64,000 nt of DNA from Phytohabitans maris (GCF_031085175.1 NZ_JAVHUY010000003.1:124001-188000), one strand, 5' to 3'. Numbered from the stretch's first letter, positions 52,791 to 62,157 are shown. Numbers and translations are program-made. The notes: generated by a model not told the origin, from the sequence alone.

Positions 52791-53620
52791 CGGCGCTCCT
52801 GCCAGCGGGTCAGCCGCCGCTCGACGAGCAGCAGGATCCGGTCCATGATCAGTCCGAGGACGCCGATGGTGATCAGTCCGACGAAGATGGTGGGCAGGTC
52901 GTAGTAGAGCTGCGCCTGCTGCATCCGGTAACCGACGCCCTGCTGCGCGGCGATGAGCTCGGCGGCCACCAGCGTCGCCCACGCCGAGCCGAGCCCGATC
53001 CGCATCCCGACGAGGATGAACGGCGAGGAGGCCGGCACGACCACCCGGCGGAACGTCACCCCGTCGCCGGCGCCGAGCACCCGCGCGGCGTTGATCAGCG
53101 TCTTGTCGACGCTCACCACGCCCTGGAACGTGCTGATGACGCTGGACAGGAACGCGGCGAGGGTGATGACGAAGATCTTCGGTGTCTCGCCGATGCCGAG
53201 CAGCACGATCGCGAGCGGGATGATCGCCAGTGGCGGGATGGTGCGGAAGAACTGCACGTACGGCTCGATGAGCCCGCGCGCGGTGACGTACCAGCCCATC
53301 AGGAAGCCGACCGGTACGGCCAGCAGGCTACCCAGTAGGAACCCGATGAACACCCGGCGCAGGCTCGCGGCGGTGTCCTCGAGCAGGGTGCCACTCTCGA
53401 TCAGGTCCCAGCCCCGGTCGGCGACCGCGAGCGGACCGGGCAGCCCTTCGACGCCGGCCCGGGCCAGGCCGGCCCAGACCGCGAGGCCGATGGCGACGGC
53501 GACCGCGTTGAGCCCGAGCATGCGCAGCGAGGTGCGGTTGGGCCGGCGGCCAGCCCTGGACCGGCCGGGCGGCGCGGTGGCGCCGGGCGGGGCGCCGCGC
53601 ACCGGGATCGTGGAGGTCAT
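52787..53620 (-). CDS. TauC/SsuC-like ABC transporter permease
   Basis: A protein of 277 residues with a basic, proline-rich N-terminus and about six membrane segments. [20 protein letters not shown] and the EAA loop [20 protein letters not shown] are the marks of the SsuC/TauC family. The ATG at 53620 follows GGGAGCAAGGCG and lies 11 nt after the stop of the GH43-like gene. Confidence 0.94.
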   Translation of the reverse strand: MTSTIPVRGAPPGATAPPGRSRAGRRPNRTSLRMLGLNAVAVAIGLAVWAGLARAGVEGLPGPLAVADRGWDLIESGTLLEDTAASLRRVFIGFLLGSLLAVPVGFLMGWYVTARGLIEPYVQFFRTIPPLAIIPLAIVLLGIGETPKIFVITLAAFLSSVISTFQGVVSVDKTLINAARVLGAGDGVTFRRVVVPASSPFILVGMRIGLGSAWATLVAAELIAAQQGVGYRMQQAQLYYDLPTIFVGLITIGVLGLIMDRILLLVERRLTRWQERR

Positions 53621-53631
53621 CGCCTTGCTCC

Positions 53632-54591
53632 CTAAGCCGCCGGGATGCGGATCAGCCGCAGTTCGTGGGCCAGGTCGGCGCGGGTCATCTCGTAGTAGAG
53701 CCACCACTGGCCGTCGATCAGGTGCGCGTCGACGTACCGCACCGAGCCGCTGGCCTGGCCGGACGTGACCCACGGTCGGTCGTCGGAGAGCCGGTGCCAG
53801 GTGAACAGGTCCGCGGAGACCGCGATCCCGCACCGCTCCTCGTAGTTCTCCTCGTGCGAGGCGGATCCGTCGTAGAAGCCGACGTAGCCGCCGTTCGGCA
53901 TCGGCACCACGCTGTTGAGCCGGGCCTGGTACCGGTTCCACCCCTCCCCCACGCCGAGCACCTGGCCGTGCCAGTCGAAGCTCTCCCCGTCCAGGCTGGT
54001 GGCCAGGCCGGTCGGGTGGGTGGTCGCGCCGACGTTGTAGATGTCGCCGGTGGCGTGGGCGGCGGCGCCGACCCCGTCCAGCGCGGCGGCGTAGCTGACG
54101 AACATGTAGGTCACCGGGCCGACCTGGACGACGTACGGGTCCTTGACGCCCTCGGTGCCGGTCGAGGCGGCGCTGAGCACCGGCCGGCCGGTGGCGATGT
54201 CGAACTTGGCCGGGTCGGCCGCGTTCAGCACGTCGATCCGCCACCGGTTGTCCACTGGGTCCACATAGGACAGATAGAGCCGGAAGCCGCTGCCGCCGTC
54301 GGGCAGCAGGCAGAAGCGTTCCATGGACGACGAACGCAGCTCGTCCTTGTGGACCGACCAGACGTCGGTGAAGTCGACGCCGTCGTCGCTGGCCGCCACC
54401 GCGCACCGCCAGCCGCGCTCGGCCTGCGCCCCGCGGGGGCGGCGCTGGCGGTACGTGAGCCAGAACCGGCCGCCGTCGTAGAGGACGCCGGCGCAGCCGA
54501 CCCAGTAGCCGGCCTCGTGCTTCTCTGGGCTCAGGATCACGTCACCGGCCATCGGGTCGAACGTCGGCAGCGGAGCGTACACACGGTTCAT
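53632..54591 (-). CDS. Five-bladed propeller glycosidase-like protein (GH43/GH32/GH130 type)
   Basis: A protein of 319 residues from ATG 54591, with AGGAATGCTCG upstream. Repeated blade-like units such as [60 protein letters not shown] and [12 protein letters not shown] fit the GH43/GH32/GH130 superfamily. No signal peptide is seen, suggesting a cytoplasmic enzyme acting on an imported oligosaccharide. The subfamily and bond specificity are uncertain. It lies directly downstream of the ROK regulator gene with a 9-nt gap. Confidence 0.75.
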   Translation of the reverse strand: MNRVYAPLPTFDPMAGDVILSPEKHEAGYWVGCAGVLYDGGRFWLTYRQRRPRGAQAERGWRCAVAASDDGVDFTDVWSVHKDELRSSSMERFCLLPDGGSGFRLYLSYVDPVDNRWRIDVLNAADPAKFDIATGRPVLSAASTGTEGVKDPYVVQVGPVTYMFVSYAAALDGVGAAAHATGDIYNVGATTHPTGLATSLDGESFDWHGQVLGVGEGWNRYQARLNSVVPMPNGGYVGFYDGSASHEENYEERCGIAVSADLFTWHRLSDDRPWVTSGQASGSVRYVDAHLIDGQWWLYYEMTRADLAHELRLIRIPAA

Positions 54592-54600
54592 CGAGCATTC

Positions 54601-55776
54601 CTAGGGGTTGTAGAAGAAGCGGTCGAGTGCGACGGCGGCGCTGCCGACCACACCGGCGTTGATCCCGAACGTGGGGCGATCCACCCGGACCACGTCGCGC
54701 AGGATCGGAAACGCCTTGTCATGCAGGACCGAACGGACCTTGTCGAACACGCTGTCCGGCGCGGCGTCGAAGATCCCGCCGAGCACGATCAGCTCGGGGT
54801 TGAGCAGGTTGACGGCGCTGGCCAGGCCGGTCGTGAGGTAGTCGACCAGATCGTCCAGGATGGACACCGCGCGCTCGTCCCCGCCCTCGGCGAGGCGGGC
54901 GAGGTCCCGCATCGGGCGGGACGACTCGTGGCCCAGCACCGTGGCGAGCTGCTCCACCACGTACGGCTCGGACACCACGGTCTCCAGGCAGCCGATCGCA
55001 CCGCAGGCACACCGGCGGCCCTTCTCCACGACCCGCAGGTGGCCCAGCTCCGTGACGCCGTAGGGGCCGGAGCGGAACGGCTTGCCGCCGATGACCACGC
55101 CAGCGCCGAGACCGAACCGCACGTGGACGTACAACAGCGGGTCCACGCCGGCGGCCTGCCCGTATCGCGCCTCGGCCAGTGCCATGGAACGCACGTTGTG
55201 GTCGACGACCGTGGCGGCGCCGAGCTCCCGCTCGAGGATGTCGCTGAACGGCACGTCGCGCCAGCCGAGGTTGACCGAGAGCACGTTGACCCGGTGGGCC
55301 GGGTCAACCGGCCCCGGTGCGGCCACACCGATGCCCAGGAGCCGGCCGCGCGGCAGACCGGCACGGGCCAGCAGGTCAACCGCCGCGTCCACGACCCGGG
55401 CCGCCACCCGCTCCGGCCGCTCGGCCAGGTCGTACGTGAACGCGCCGGTGTGCCCCACGCGGGCGGTCAGATCGCAGAGTCCGAGCTGGACCGCACCGGC
55501 ACCGACATGGATGCCAATCACCTGGCGGGCGTCCGGCTTGAGACGGACGTCCACCGACGGGCGCCCGACGCGACCGCCCACGCCTTCCGACTCCCCTTCC
55601 ACGACGACGCCCTCGTCGAGCAGCTGCCCGACGACCTTGGTCATCGTGGTGGCCGAGAGCCCCAGCCGGCGGGCGAGCTCGACACGGGGCTGGGCGCCCT
55701 CGTCCCGCAGGCTCTGCAGGACCATCCCGCGGTGCAGCCGCCGGACGTCCTGAACCGGTGTGCGTCGCTCGCTCAT
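54601..55776 (-). CDS. ROK family transcriptional regulator
   Basis: A protein of 391 residues. I chose ATG 55776 (GAGGGTGGCG upstream), since a start at 55806 adds residues without similarity. The winged helix is QPRVELARRLGLSATTMTKV. The ROK domain follows, with zinc motif CACGAIGCLE and the HVRFGLGAGVVIGG loop. It heads the leftward operon of propeller protein, TauABC-type importer, DUF202 pair, sulfatase and GH3. It is probably the autoregulated repressor of that operon, responding to a sugar. It is not closely similar to the ROK protein at 30428. Confidence 0.93.
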   Translation of the reverse strand: MSERRTPVQDVRRLHRGMVLQSLRDEGAQPRVELARRLGLSATTMTKVVGQLLDEGVVVEGESEGVGGRVGRPSVDVRLKPDARQVIGIHVGAGAVQLGLCDLTARVGHTGAFTYDLAERPERVAARVVDAAVDLLARAGLPRGRLLGIGVAAPGPVDPAHRVNVLSVNLGWRDVPFSDILERELGAATVVDHNVRSMALAEARYGQAAGVDPLLYVHVRFGLGAGVVIGGKPFRSGPYGVTELGHLRVVEKGRRCACGAIGCLETVVSEPYVVEQLATVLGHESSRPMRDLARLAEGGDERAVSILDDLVDYLTTGLASAVNLLNPELIVLGGIFDAAPDSVFDKVRSVLHDKAFPILRDVVRVDRPTFGINAGVVGSAAVALDRFFYNP

Positions 55777-55996
55777 CGCCACCCTCGTGATCCGCCTCGC
55801 GACCAACGCCGCGACCAGGCGAAGTAATTGCTAACTGGTAGTGAAGAAGTAGACGCCCGGCACCCCTCAAGGTCAACCCCCGAAACCTTATCGTTACATG
55901 ATCTTGGTGGCACACAAGGAACGAGGAAGCAAAGACTCGCGAACAGCCTGTTCAGCACTGATGTCCCCATCAAAAGTAACGGTTTAATCACAGCCA

Positions 55997-56026
55997 TTGA
56001 CCCCGATGTAGCCCGAGCCCTAATTT
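55997..56026 (+). promoter_or_regulatory. Possible promoter of the sulfatase/FGE operon
   Basis: TTGACC at 55997-56002 and TAATTT at 56021-56026 are separated by 18 bp and could be -35 and -10 boxes for the sulfatase gene starting at 56140. They lie in a locally AT-rich stretch of the 363-bp gap between the divergent ROK and sulfatase genes. No clear inverted repeat for the ROK protein was found in this gap. Confidence 0.4.
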
Positions 56027-56139
56027 TTCACTCCTAGTTATTAAGACGGCGCGGCCGCCCCGCAGCCCACCCCACCGCGTCCCTTTCTGGACGCTTCCCG
56101 CCTGTCCCCATGGCCACTCCCATCCCACGAGGGGGCACC

Positions 56140-57624
56140 ATGAGCACACCCCTGTCCCGGCGTACCCTGCTGTCCACCGCGGCCGCCGTCGCCGCCGCCC
56201 CGGTCGCCGCCACCGCGGACGCCGGACCCGCCCAGGCCCACGGCACCGGCGGGCACCGGCCGCCGAACATCCTGCTGTTCACCGTCGACGACATGGACTT
56301 CGCCACGCCCGGCTGCTTCGGCGGCCACCGCGACGTCACCCCCGCGCTCGACCGGTTCGCCCGGCAGAGCATGTCCTTCCACCGCGCCCACGTCCCGCTC
56401 GCCGTCTGCCAGCCGAGCCGGTCGGCGCTGCTGACCGGCCGCTACCCGCACCGCAACGGCGCCGAGGGCTTCGGACCGGTCCGCGACGACGTGCCGATCC
56501 TCAACGAGTCATTGCGCGAGCGCGACTACCTCACCGGCATCCTGGGAAAGGTCACCCATCTCGCGCCGATCGAGCGCTACGCCTGGGACTACGCCATCGA
56601 CCAGGAGGGCCTGGGCATGGGGCGGGACCCCGCCGTCTACGCCGCCGGCGCCGCGGACGTGTTTCGCCTGGCCAAGCGGGAGCGGCGGCCGTTCTTCATG
56701 ATGGCGAACGCCCACGACCCGCACCGGCCATACCACGGCAGCCTCCAGGAGCGGCAGATGTTCACCCCGGAGCAACTGGCCACCGTGCCGCCCCCGGCCA
56801 AGGTCTTCGGCCCCGGCGACGCCGACGTGCCCGGCTTCCTGCCCGACCTCCCCGACGTCCGCACCGAGCAGGCGCAGTACCTGTCCAGCAGCCGCCGCGC
56901 CGACCAGGTCTTCGCCGCCGTCCTCGCCGAGCTCGCCCGCGCCGGCCTGGCCGACGACACCATCGTCGTCTTCATCTCCGACAACGGCACCGCGATGCCG
57001 TTCGCCAAGGCCAACGCGTACCCGCACAGCACGCACACCCCGCTGGTCGTACGCTGGCCCGGCAAGACCCGCCCCGGCAGCACCGACCGCGCACACATGG
57101 TCTCCACGATGGACCTGTTCCCGCTGTTCTGCCGCGCCGCCGGGGTCCGGCCCCCGGACGGGATCGACGGCCGCGACCCCACTTCCCTGCTGGAGGGGCG
57201 CCACCAGACCGGGCGTACCCGCGTGCACACCGTCTTCCACGAGACCAGCGCGCGGCAGCGGTTCGAGATGCGCGCCACCCACGACGGCCGCTGGGCGTAC
57301 GTCTGGAACGCCTGGTCGAACGGCACCACGAACTACCGCGCGGAGAACATGCAGGGGCTGACCTGGCCGGCGATGACCGCCGCGGCGGCGACCGACCCCG
57401 CCCTCGCCGCACGCGTCGACTTCTACCTGCGCCGCGCGCCAGAGGAGCTGTACGACCTCGGGCGCGACCCGTACTGCCTGCACAACCTCGCCGGCAAGCA
57501 CACGCCGCCGGCCAGGGCTGCCCTGCGCCGGCAACGTGACCTCACCGCCGACTGGATGACCCGGACCGGCGACCCGCTGCGCGACACTTACCTGACGTAC
57601 CAGCAGATGCTCGACGCCGCCTGA
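56140..57624 (+). CDS. Tat-exported Cys-type sulfatase (heparan N-sulfatase-like)
   Basis: A protein of 494 residues from ATG 56140 (AGGGGG upstream). The twin-arginine leader is LSRRTLLSTAAAVAAAPVAA. The metal pair D50-D51 lies in LFTVDDMD. The formylglycine motif is C90-Q-P-S-R followed by SALLTGRYP. It is shorter than the other two sulfatases and lacks their helical repeats; its layout resembles sulfamidase/iduronate-sulfatase-type enzymes. It is co-transcribed with the formylglycine-generating enzyme gene 29 nt downstream. Confidence 0.94.
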   Translation: MSTPLSRRTLLSTAAAVAAAPVAATADAGPAQAHGTGGHRPPNILLFTVDDMDFATPGCFGGHRDVTPALDRFARQSMSFHRAHVPLAVCQPSRSALLTGRYPHRNGAEGFGPVRDDVPILNESLRERDYLTGILGKVTHLAPIERYAWDYAIDQEGLGMGRDPAVYAAGAADVFRLAKRERRPFFMMANAHDPHRPYHGSLQERQMFTPEQLATVPPPAKVFGPGDADVPGFLPDLPDVRTEQAQYLSSSRRADQVFAAVLAELARAGLADDTIVVFISDNGTAMPFAKANAYPHSTHTPLVVRWPGKTRPGSTDRAHMVSTMDLFPLFCRAAGVRPPDGIDGRDPTSLLEGRHQTGRTRVHTVFHETSARQRFEMRATHDGRWAYVWNAWSNGTTNYRAENMQGLTWPAMTAAAATDPALAARVDFYLRRAPEELYDLGRDPYCLHNLAGKHTPPARAALRRQRDLTADWMTRTGDPLRDTYLTYQQMLDAA

Positions 57625-57653
57625 GCGGCGCCAGCGACCCTCCGGAGACGCCC

Positions 57654-58634
57654 ATGCACGAACCGCAGGCGACACCGGCGTGCTGCGGCCCCGCCCCGCG
57701 GACCGCCACGCCGGTCACCCTCGCCACCCCGGCCGCCCCCGGCGCAACCGCCGACCCGGCCGCCCCCGGCGCGACCGCCGACCCGGCGACCCGCACCCGG
57801 CTGCGCCGGCGGCTGGTCGGGCTGCCGGGCGGCACGTTCGCCATGGGCAGCAACGACCCCGACGCGCACGAGGCGGACGGCGAAGGCCCGGTACGGCCGG
57901 TCACGGTCACGCCCTTCGCCATCTCCCCGACCGCCGTCACCAACGCCCAGTTCGCCACGTTCGTCAAACAGACCGGGTACCGCACGACCGCCGAGCTCTT
58001 CGGCTGGAGCTACGTCTTCCACACCTTCCTCACCCCCGGCGCGCACCAGGCCCGACGCGGCACCGCCGGCGGCACGCCCTGGTGGATCGCCGTCGACGGC
58101 GCGTACTGGCGCAACCCCGAAGGCCCCGGCTCCGCCATCACCGACCGGCAGAACCACCCCGTCGTACACGTCTCCCACCACGACGCCCTGGCCTACTGCC
58201 GGTGGTCCGGCACCCGACTGCCCACCGAGGCCGAATGGGAGTACGCCGCCCGCGGCGGGCTCGACGGGGCCCGCTACCCGTGGGGCGACGACCTCAACCC
58301 GGGCGGCCGGCACATGTGCAACATCTGGCAGGGCACCTTCCCCACCCGGGACACGGCGGAGGACGGGTACGCCGGCACCTGCCCGGTCACCGCCTATCCA
58401 CCCAACGGCTACGGCCTGCACAACATGGTCGGCAACGTCTGGGAGTGGACCGCCTCCCCCTGGACCACCCGGCCGGCCGCCTCCGGCGACTGGACCGTCC
58501 GGGGCGGCTCCTACCTGTGCCACGACTCCTACTGCAACCGCTACCGGGTCGCCGCCCGAACCCACAACACCGCCGACGCCAGCACCGGCAACCTCAGCTT
58601 CCGGTGCGCCGGCGCTCCGCCCGGTGGTCGGTAG
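57654..58634 (+). CDS. Formylglycine-generating enzyme (sulfatase maturation, SUMF1 family)
   Basis: A protein of 326 residues from ATG 57654. After a Pro/Ala-rich N-terminus that contains a tandem PAAPGATAD duplication, the FGE-sulfatase domain begins at LVGLPGGTFAMGSNDPDAHE. It includes PTEAEWEYAARGG and NVWEWTASPW. The two copper-binding catalytic cysteines are C289 and C294 in GGSYLCHDSYCNRYR, with the usual RVAART segment after them. It uses copper and oxygen to convert the Cys of the CxPSR motif into formylglycine and can therefore activate all three sulfatases here. It acts in the cytoplasm before Tat export. Confidence 0.96.
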   Translation: MHEPQATPACCGPAPRTATPVTLATPAAPGATADPAAPGATADPATRTRLRRRLVGLPGGTFAMGSNDPDAHEADGEGPVRPVTVTPFAISPTAVTNAQFATFVKQTGYRTTAELFGWSYVFHTFLTPGAHQARRGTAGGTPWWIAVDGAYWRNPEGPGSAITDRQNHPVVHVSHHDALAYCRWSGTRLPTEAEWEYAARGGLDGARYPWGDDLNPGGRHMCNIWQGTFPTRDTAEDGYAGTCPVTAYPPNGYGLHNMVGNVWEWTASPWTTRPAASGDWTVRGGSYLCHDSYCNRYRVAARTHNTADASTGNLSFRCAGAPPGGR

Positions 58635-58638
58635 GACG

Positions 58639-59526
58639 CTATTCCGGCCGTGCGGTGTAGGCGGGGTGGCGGGCCGCCCGGGCGTGCCGGCGGCGCAGGT
58701 GGAGGCCGGCCGCGGTGGTCGCGGCCACCGCGGCGGCGGCCGCGAGGACCACGAGGGCGGTGGGGCGAAGGCCCGCGGGGAGCTGCTGGGCCAGCACGAA
58801 GAGACCCATCACGAGCACGAACCAGCCGAACGACGTACGCAGCGCCCGCTCGGGGACGCGTCCGGCGAGCCGGCCACCGGCGAGGCTGCCCACCACGGCG
58901 GCGGCGGTGACGGCGGCGGCGAGTCCCCATTGGACGTGCACTGTGGACAGGTACCCGGCGAAGCCGGCGAAGGACTTCATCGCGATGACGACCAGCGAGG
59001 TGCCGACCGCGACCGGCATGGGCAGCCCGCCGAGCAGCGCCAGGGCGGGTACCACGAGGAAGCCGCCGCCGGCCCCGACCAGGCCGGTGACCAGGCCGAC
59101 CGCGACGCCGTCGGCGACGACCCGGGGCAGCGGCAGCTCGTGCGGCACTGGCTTGTCCGGCCCCGCCCGGCGGCCACGGATCATGGCGACCGCGGTGGCG
59201 AGCATCATCACCGCGAACCCGGTCAGCAGGATCGCGCCCGGGACGTAGGCGGCGAGCCGCCCGCCGGCGTACGCCCCGGCCATGCCGGCCAGCCCGAACA
59301 CCAGCCCGGTGCGCCACCGGACCCGGCCGGCGCGGGCGTGCGGGAGCACCGCGGCGGCGCTGGTGACGCCGACGACCAGCAGCGAGGTGGCGATGGCCTC
59401 CTTGGCGGGCAGGCCGGCGACGTAGACGAGCAGGGGTACGGCGAGGATGGAACCGCCGCCGCCGAGCAGGCCGAGGCTCAGCCCGACAACCCCGGCGAGC
59501 GCCACGGTCAGCACCACCGCCGTCAC
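58639..59526 (-). CDS. TauE/SafE (TSUP) family membrane transporter
   Basis: A protein of 295 residues from GTG 59526, overlapping the rhodanese gene by 4 nt. There are eight or so hydrophobic segments in two related halves, each opening with a glycine-rich helix (GLSLGLLGGGGSILAVPLL and GLVTGLVGAGGGFLVVPALA). This is diagnostic for the family, which exports sulfite, sulfoacetate or similar anions. It converges with the FGE gene, with only 4 nt between stops. It could remove sulfite or sulfate produced by sulfur metabolism in this region. Confidence 0.92.
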   Translation of the reverse strand: MTAVVLTVALAGVVGLSLGLLGGGGSILAVPLLVYVAGLPAKEAIATSLLVVGVTSAAAVLPHARAGRVRWRTGLVFGLAGMAGAYAGGRLAAYVPGAILLTGFAVMMLATAVAMIRGRRAGPDKPVPHELPLPRVVADGVAVGLVTGLVGAGGGFLVVPALALLGGLPMPVAVGTSLVVIAMKSFAGFAGYLSTVHVQWGLAAAVTAAAVVGSLAGGRLAGRVPERALRTSFGWFVLVMGLFVLAQQLPAGLRPTALVVLAAAAAVAATTAAGLHLRRRHARAARHPAYTARPE

Positions 59527-60107
59527 CGGGTACCGCCGGCCGGCGCGCCGCGGAGTTGGCCGACGATGCCGTCGAGGTCGCAGCGGCCGCCCCGGTTGTA
59601 CGGGAGCTTGGCCAGCAGCATGCCCATCGCGCAGGTGTTGGTGAGTGCGGCGGTGGCCAGCCCGGTGCCGATCAGCCCGGCGACCCACTTCGCGCCCGGT
59701 ACCACGACGGAGGCGAGGACGCTGGCCAGCACGATGGTGCCGGCGACGAGGCGTACCTGGCGTTCCAGGTCCCACCGCGGCCGCCCGCGCTTGACCGGCG
59801 CGCCGGTCGCCTGCCAGGCCAGCATGCCGCCGTCGAGCACGCGCAGGTTGGGCAGCCCGGCCTCGGCGAGGGCCCGCTCGGCCTGGCTGGCGCGGGCGCC
59901 GGAGCGGCAGACCAGCACCACCTCCTCGTCCAGGTGCTCGAGAAGCTCGGCGCGGTGCTCGCGGAGCAGGTCGAGCGGGACGTTGTACGCGCCCGGGATG
60001 TGACTGGTCTCGAACTCGGACGGCGTGCGCACGTCGAGGATCCGCGGCTGGTGGCCGGAGCCCATCAGCTCGCGCAGGGTGGCACTGTCGACGGTGGCGT
60101 CGCTCAT
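59523..60107 (-). CDS. Rhodanese-domain protein with C-terminal DUF2892-like membrane part
   Basis: A protein of 194 residues from ATG 60107 (GAGGAGAGAC upstream). The rhodanese domain covers about residues 8-105, with catalytic C67 in VLVCRSGARA. Two membrane segments follow (VRLVAGTIVLASVLASVVV and KWVAGLIGTGLATAALTN), then TCAMGMLLAKLPYNR, as in DUF2892 proteins. It should transfer sulfane sulfur at the membrane. It is coupled to the TSUP transporter gene, a pairing common in CstR-type sulfide-detoxification operons. Confidence 0.92.
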   Translation of the reverse strand: MSDATVDSATLRELMGSGHQPRILDVRTPSEFETSHIPGAYNVPLDLLREHRAELLEHLDEEVVLVCRSGARASQAERALAEAGLPNLRVLDGGMLAWQATGAPVKRGRPRWDLERQVRLVAGTIVLASVLASVVVPGAKWVAGLIGTGLATAALTNTCAMGMLLAKLPYNRGGRCDLDGIVGQLRGAPAGGTR

Positions 60108-60120
60108 GTCTCTCCTCTTT

Positions 60121-60160
60121 CGGGGCTTCAGGGGCGGCTTTCCGGGGCTTCAGGGGCGGC
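60121..60160. repeat. Tandem 18-bp direct repeat
   Basis: CGGGGCTTCAGGGGCGGC occurs at 60121-60138 and again at 60143-60160, with a 22-bp period. It lies immediately upstream of the rhodanese gene start, in its leader. No function is evident. Confidence 0.7.
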
Positions 60161-60199
60161 ACGCGGGCCGGCGGCGACACGCGCGGGTGAGCGGCGTGC

Positions 60200-60262
60200 G
60201 GGCCGGCGGGGGCCGGGCCGGGGGGGGGGGCCGGCGGGGGGGGGGGGCCCGCCCCCGCCCGG
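60200..60262. repeat. G-rich low-complexity tract, probable distorted terminator hairpin
   Basis: G runs of 11 (60220-60230) and 12 (60236-60247) lie between imperfectly complementary arms, GGCGGGGGCCGGGCC before and GGCCCGCCCCCGCC after. It lies 16 nt beyond the stop of the metallo-beta-lactamase gene, where a terminator is expected. As with the C tract near 42 kb, the homopolymers may be sequencing artefacts at a stable GC hairpin. Confidence 0.6.
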
Positions 60263-60277
60263 CGGTTCCGGAACGGG

Positions 60278-61639
60278 TCAGGCCGCGGCGACGACCGGGA
60301 GGCCGGCGCGGCCGGCGTTGTCGAACTCGTCGTCGACCGCGACGACGCGTCGGCCGGCCGCGGCCAGGATCGAGGCGCCGATCGAGGCGCGGTAGCCGGA
60401 CTGGCAGTGGATCCACACCTCGCCGTCGGGCACCTCGTGCCGCCGGGCGGGCAGGTCGTGCAGCGGGACGTGCACGGCGCCCTCGATGTGGGCCGCGGAC
60501 CATTCGAGGTCGCGGCGGTTGTCCAGCACCACCACGGGGCGGTGGTGGCGGACCTGGGCCAGCTCGGCGAAGGTCGCGCGGGGGAAGCTGACCAGGCCGT
60601 CCGGGCCGGCCCACTCGGCCGGGTCGCCGGCGGCCTGCGCGGCGGGCCGGTCGATGCCGATCCGCACCAGCTCGCGCTGGGCCTCGGCGACCTGCTCGGG
60701 GGTCTCGCCGAGCAGGGTGAGCGGGGTACCCCAGGGGATCAGCCAGCCGAGGTAGGTGGCGAAGCTGCCGTCGATGCCGACGTTGAGCGTGCCGGCCACG
60801 TGTCCGGCCGCGAACGCGACGCGGTTGCGCAGGTCGACCACCCACTCGCCGGCCGCGACCCGCTTGCGGATCTGCTCGGCGTCGGCCCGCTCCGGTGTGG
60901 ACAGATCGGCTCCGTCCGGTCCGGCGCTGTTGGCCGGAGCCATGTGCGCGTAGTAGGCGGGCCAGGCGTCCAGGCCGGCGAGCAGGTCGGCGACGAACTG
61001 GTCTACCGGTTTGGTCAGCGCCGGGTTGGTTCCCTTCTCCCGCCCGATGGTGGAGGCGGCGCCCTCGCTCTGGGTGGCGGAACAGAAGCTGCCGAACCCG
61101 TGCGTCGGGTACAGCCCGACGGCGTCCGGAAGCTCGGCCGCGAGGAGGTTGGCCGAGGCGTGCTGGTGGTGCACCAGCGCGTCGGTGTGGGCCGGGCCGA
61201 GCAGGTCGGGGCGGCCGACCGAGCCGTACAGCAGGGAGCCGCCGGTGAACGCGGCCACCTCCCGCCCGCCGTCCCGCAGCAGGTACGCCAGGTGGGTGAA
61301 CGTATGCCCGGGCGTGGCGCGCACGCGGACCCGCATCGAGTCGCCGACCTCGACCACGTCGCCGTCGCGCACCGCGACCCGGTCGAAGGAGACGGGGTCG
61401 TCGGCGTTCACGTGGTACGCGGCGCCGGTCTCCCGGGCCAGGGCGTACCCGCCGGTGACGTAGTCGTTGTGGACGTGTGTCTCGAACACGTGCGTGATCC
61501 GCACGCCCTCGGCGGCGGCGAGCGCCAGCACGCGGTCGATGTCGCGCTGCGGGTCGACGACGAACGCGACCCGCCCGTCGTGGACGAGGTAGCTGCGGTC
61601 GCCGAGGGTCGGCGTGTCGATGGCGAGGATGCGCGGCAC
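60278..61639 (-). CDS. Metallo-beta-lactamase-fold / rhodanese protein (persulfide dioxygenase-like)
   Basis: A protein of 453 residues from GTG 61639 (AAGGAG upstream). The N-terminal metallo-beta-lactamase domain has H55-V-H57-N-D59 (ETHVHNDYVTGG) and H112 (TPGHTFTH), the pattern of ETHE1-type persulfide dioxygenases. A first rhodanese domain without Cys (DLRNRVAFAAGHVAGTLNV) is followed by a second with the catalytic Cys in IHCQSGYRAS. It probably oxidises glutathione- or mycothiol-type persulfide and moves sulfane sulfur. It is divergent from cstR and shares its palindromic operators. Confidence 0.93.
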   Translation of the reverse strand: MPRILAIDTPTLGDRSYLVHDGRVAFVVDPQRDIDRVLALAAAEGVRITHVFETHVHNDYVTGGYALARETGAAYHVNADDPVSFDRVAVRDGDVVEVGDSMRVRVRATPGHTFTHLAYLLRDGGREVAAFTGGSLLYGSVGRPDLLGPAHTDALVHHQHASANLLAAELPDAVGLYPTHGFGSFCSATQSEGAASTIGREKGTNPALTKPVDQFVADLLAGLDAWPAYYAHMAPANSAGPDGADLSTPERADAEQIRKRVAAGEWVVDLRNRVAFAAGHVAGTLNVGIDGSFATYLGWLIPWGTPLTLLGETPEQVAEAQRELVRIGIDRPAAQAAGDPAEWAGPDGLVSFPRATFAELAQVRHHRPVVVLDNRRDLEWSAAHIEGAVHVPLHDLPARRHEVPDGEVWIHCQSGYRASIGASILAAAGRRVVAVDDEFDNAGRAGLPVVAAA

Positions 61640-61684
61640 GAGGGGGACTCCTTCTCGGGATCGGACTTGCGGGACGCGATACTG

Positions 61685-61748
61685 GATACCCCCGGGGGTA
61701 TCTGCACGGCCACCATAACACGGACGGCGCGATACCCCCCGGCGTATG
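61685..61748. promoter_or_regulatory. Palindromic CstR/CsoR operators between the persulfide dioxygenase and cstR genes
   Basis: GATACCCCCGGGGGTATC at 61685-61702 is a perfect 18-bp palindrome. A second, imperfect copy, GATACCCCCCGGCGTATG, lies at 61731-61748 and overlaps a TATGAT hexamer (61745-61750) that could be a -10 box. The ATACCCC...GGGGTAT pattern is the known binding site of CsoR/CstR-family repressors. The two sites are positioned to control both divergent genes. Confidence 0.85.
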
Positions 61749-61784
61749 ATGTGAAGCCGGCACCACGATGATCAGGAGAGAGCG

Positions 61785-62054
61785 ATGCGGGTGGACCAGA
61801 ACGCGACCGGCGACGTCATCAAGCGGCTGCGCCGCGCCGAGGGGCAGATCCGCGGCGTGATCGCGATGCTCGAGGAGGGGCGCGACTGCGCCGACGTGGT
61901 CACCCAGCTGGCCGCCGTCTCCCGGGCGCTCGACCGCGCGGGCTTCAAGATCATCGCGAGCGGGTTGCAGCAGTGCATCACGGCAGGCGAGGACGGCGAG
62001 GACCAGACCTTCAACCTGGAGCGGATGGAGAAGCTGTTCCTCTCCCTGGCCTGA
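61785..62054 (+). CDS. cstR: CsoR-family repressor, CstR-like persulfide sensor
   Basis: A protein of 89 residues from ATG 61785 (GGAGAGAGCG upstream), all-alpha. The DUF156 signature is IKRLRRAEGQIRGVIAMLEE. Two cysteines are present, C35 and C64, but the copper-ligand His found in CsoR before the second Cys (HxxxC) is replaced (SGLQQC). The Cys pair without His is the pattern of CstR, which senses persulfides by cross-linking. This fits the flanking rhodanese, persulfide-dioxygenase and sulfide:quinone-oxidoreductase sequences. Confidence 0.9.
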   Translation: MRVDQNATGDVIKRLRRAEGQIRGVIAMLEEGRDCADVVTQLAAVSRALDRAGFKIIASGLQQCITAGEDGEDQTFNLERMEKLFLSLA

Positions 62055-62128
62055 CCGGGCCGCCCGGAGGGTGACCGCCGGCCCAGCCGGGCGGGACCTC
62101 CGTCCCTGTGGGCGACATCCTGGCCCCC

Positions 62129-62144
62129 ATACCCTCGGGGGTAT
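62129..62144. promoter_or_regulatory. Third CstR-type operator
   Basis: ATACCCTCGGGGGTAT at 62129-62144 is a near-perfect palindrome of the same class as those at 61685 and 61731. It lies just upstream of the sulfide:quinone-oxidoreductase-like remnant. It shows that this remnant once belonged, or still belongs, to the CstR regulon. Confidence 0.75.
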
Positions 62145-62157
62145 AGGAGCCCGTCAT

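Noticed and set aside
57654-57785. Tandem PAAPGATAD repeat at the N-terminus of the formylglycine-generating enzyme as a functional domain
   Set aside because: Two copies of a low-complexity Ala/Pro linker outside the conserved fold; most likely replication slippage.
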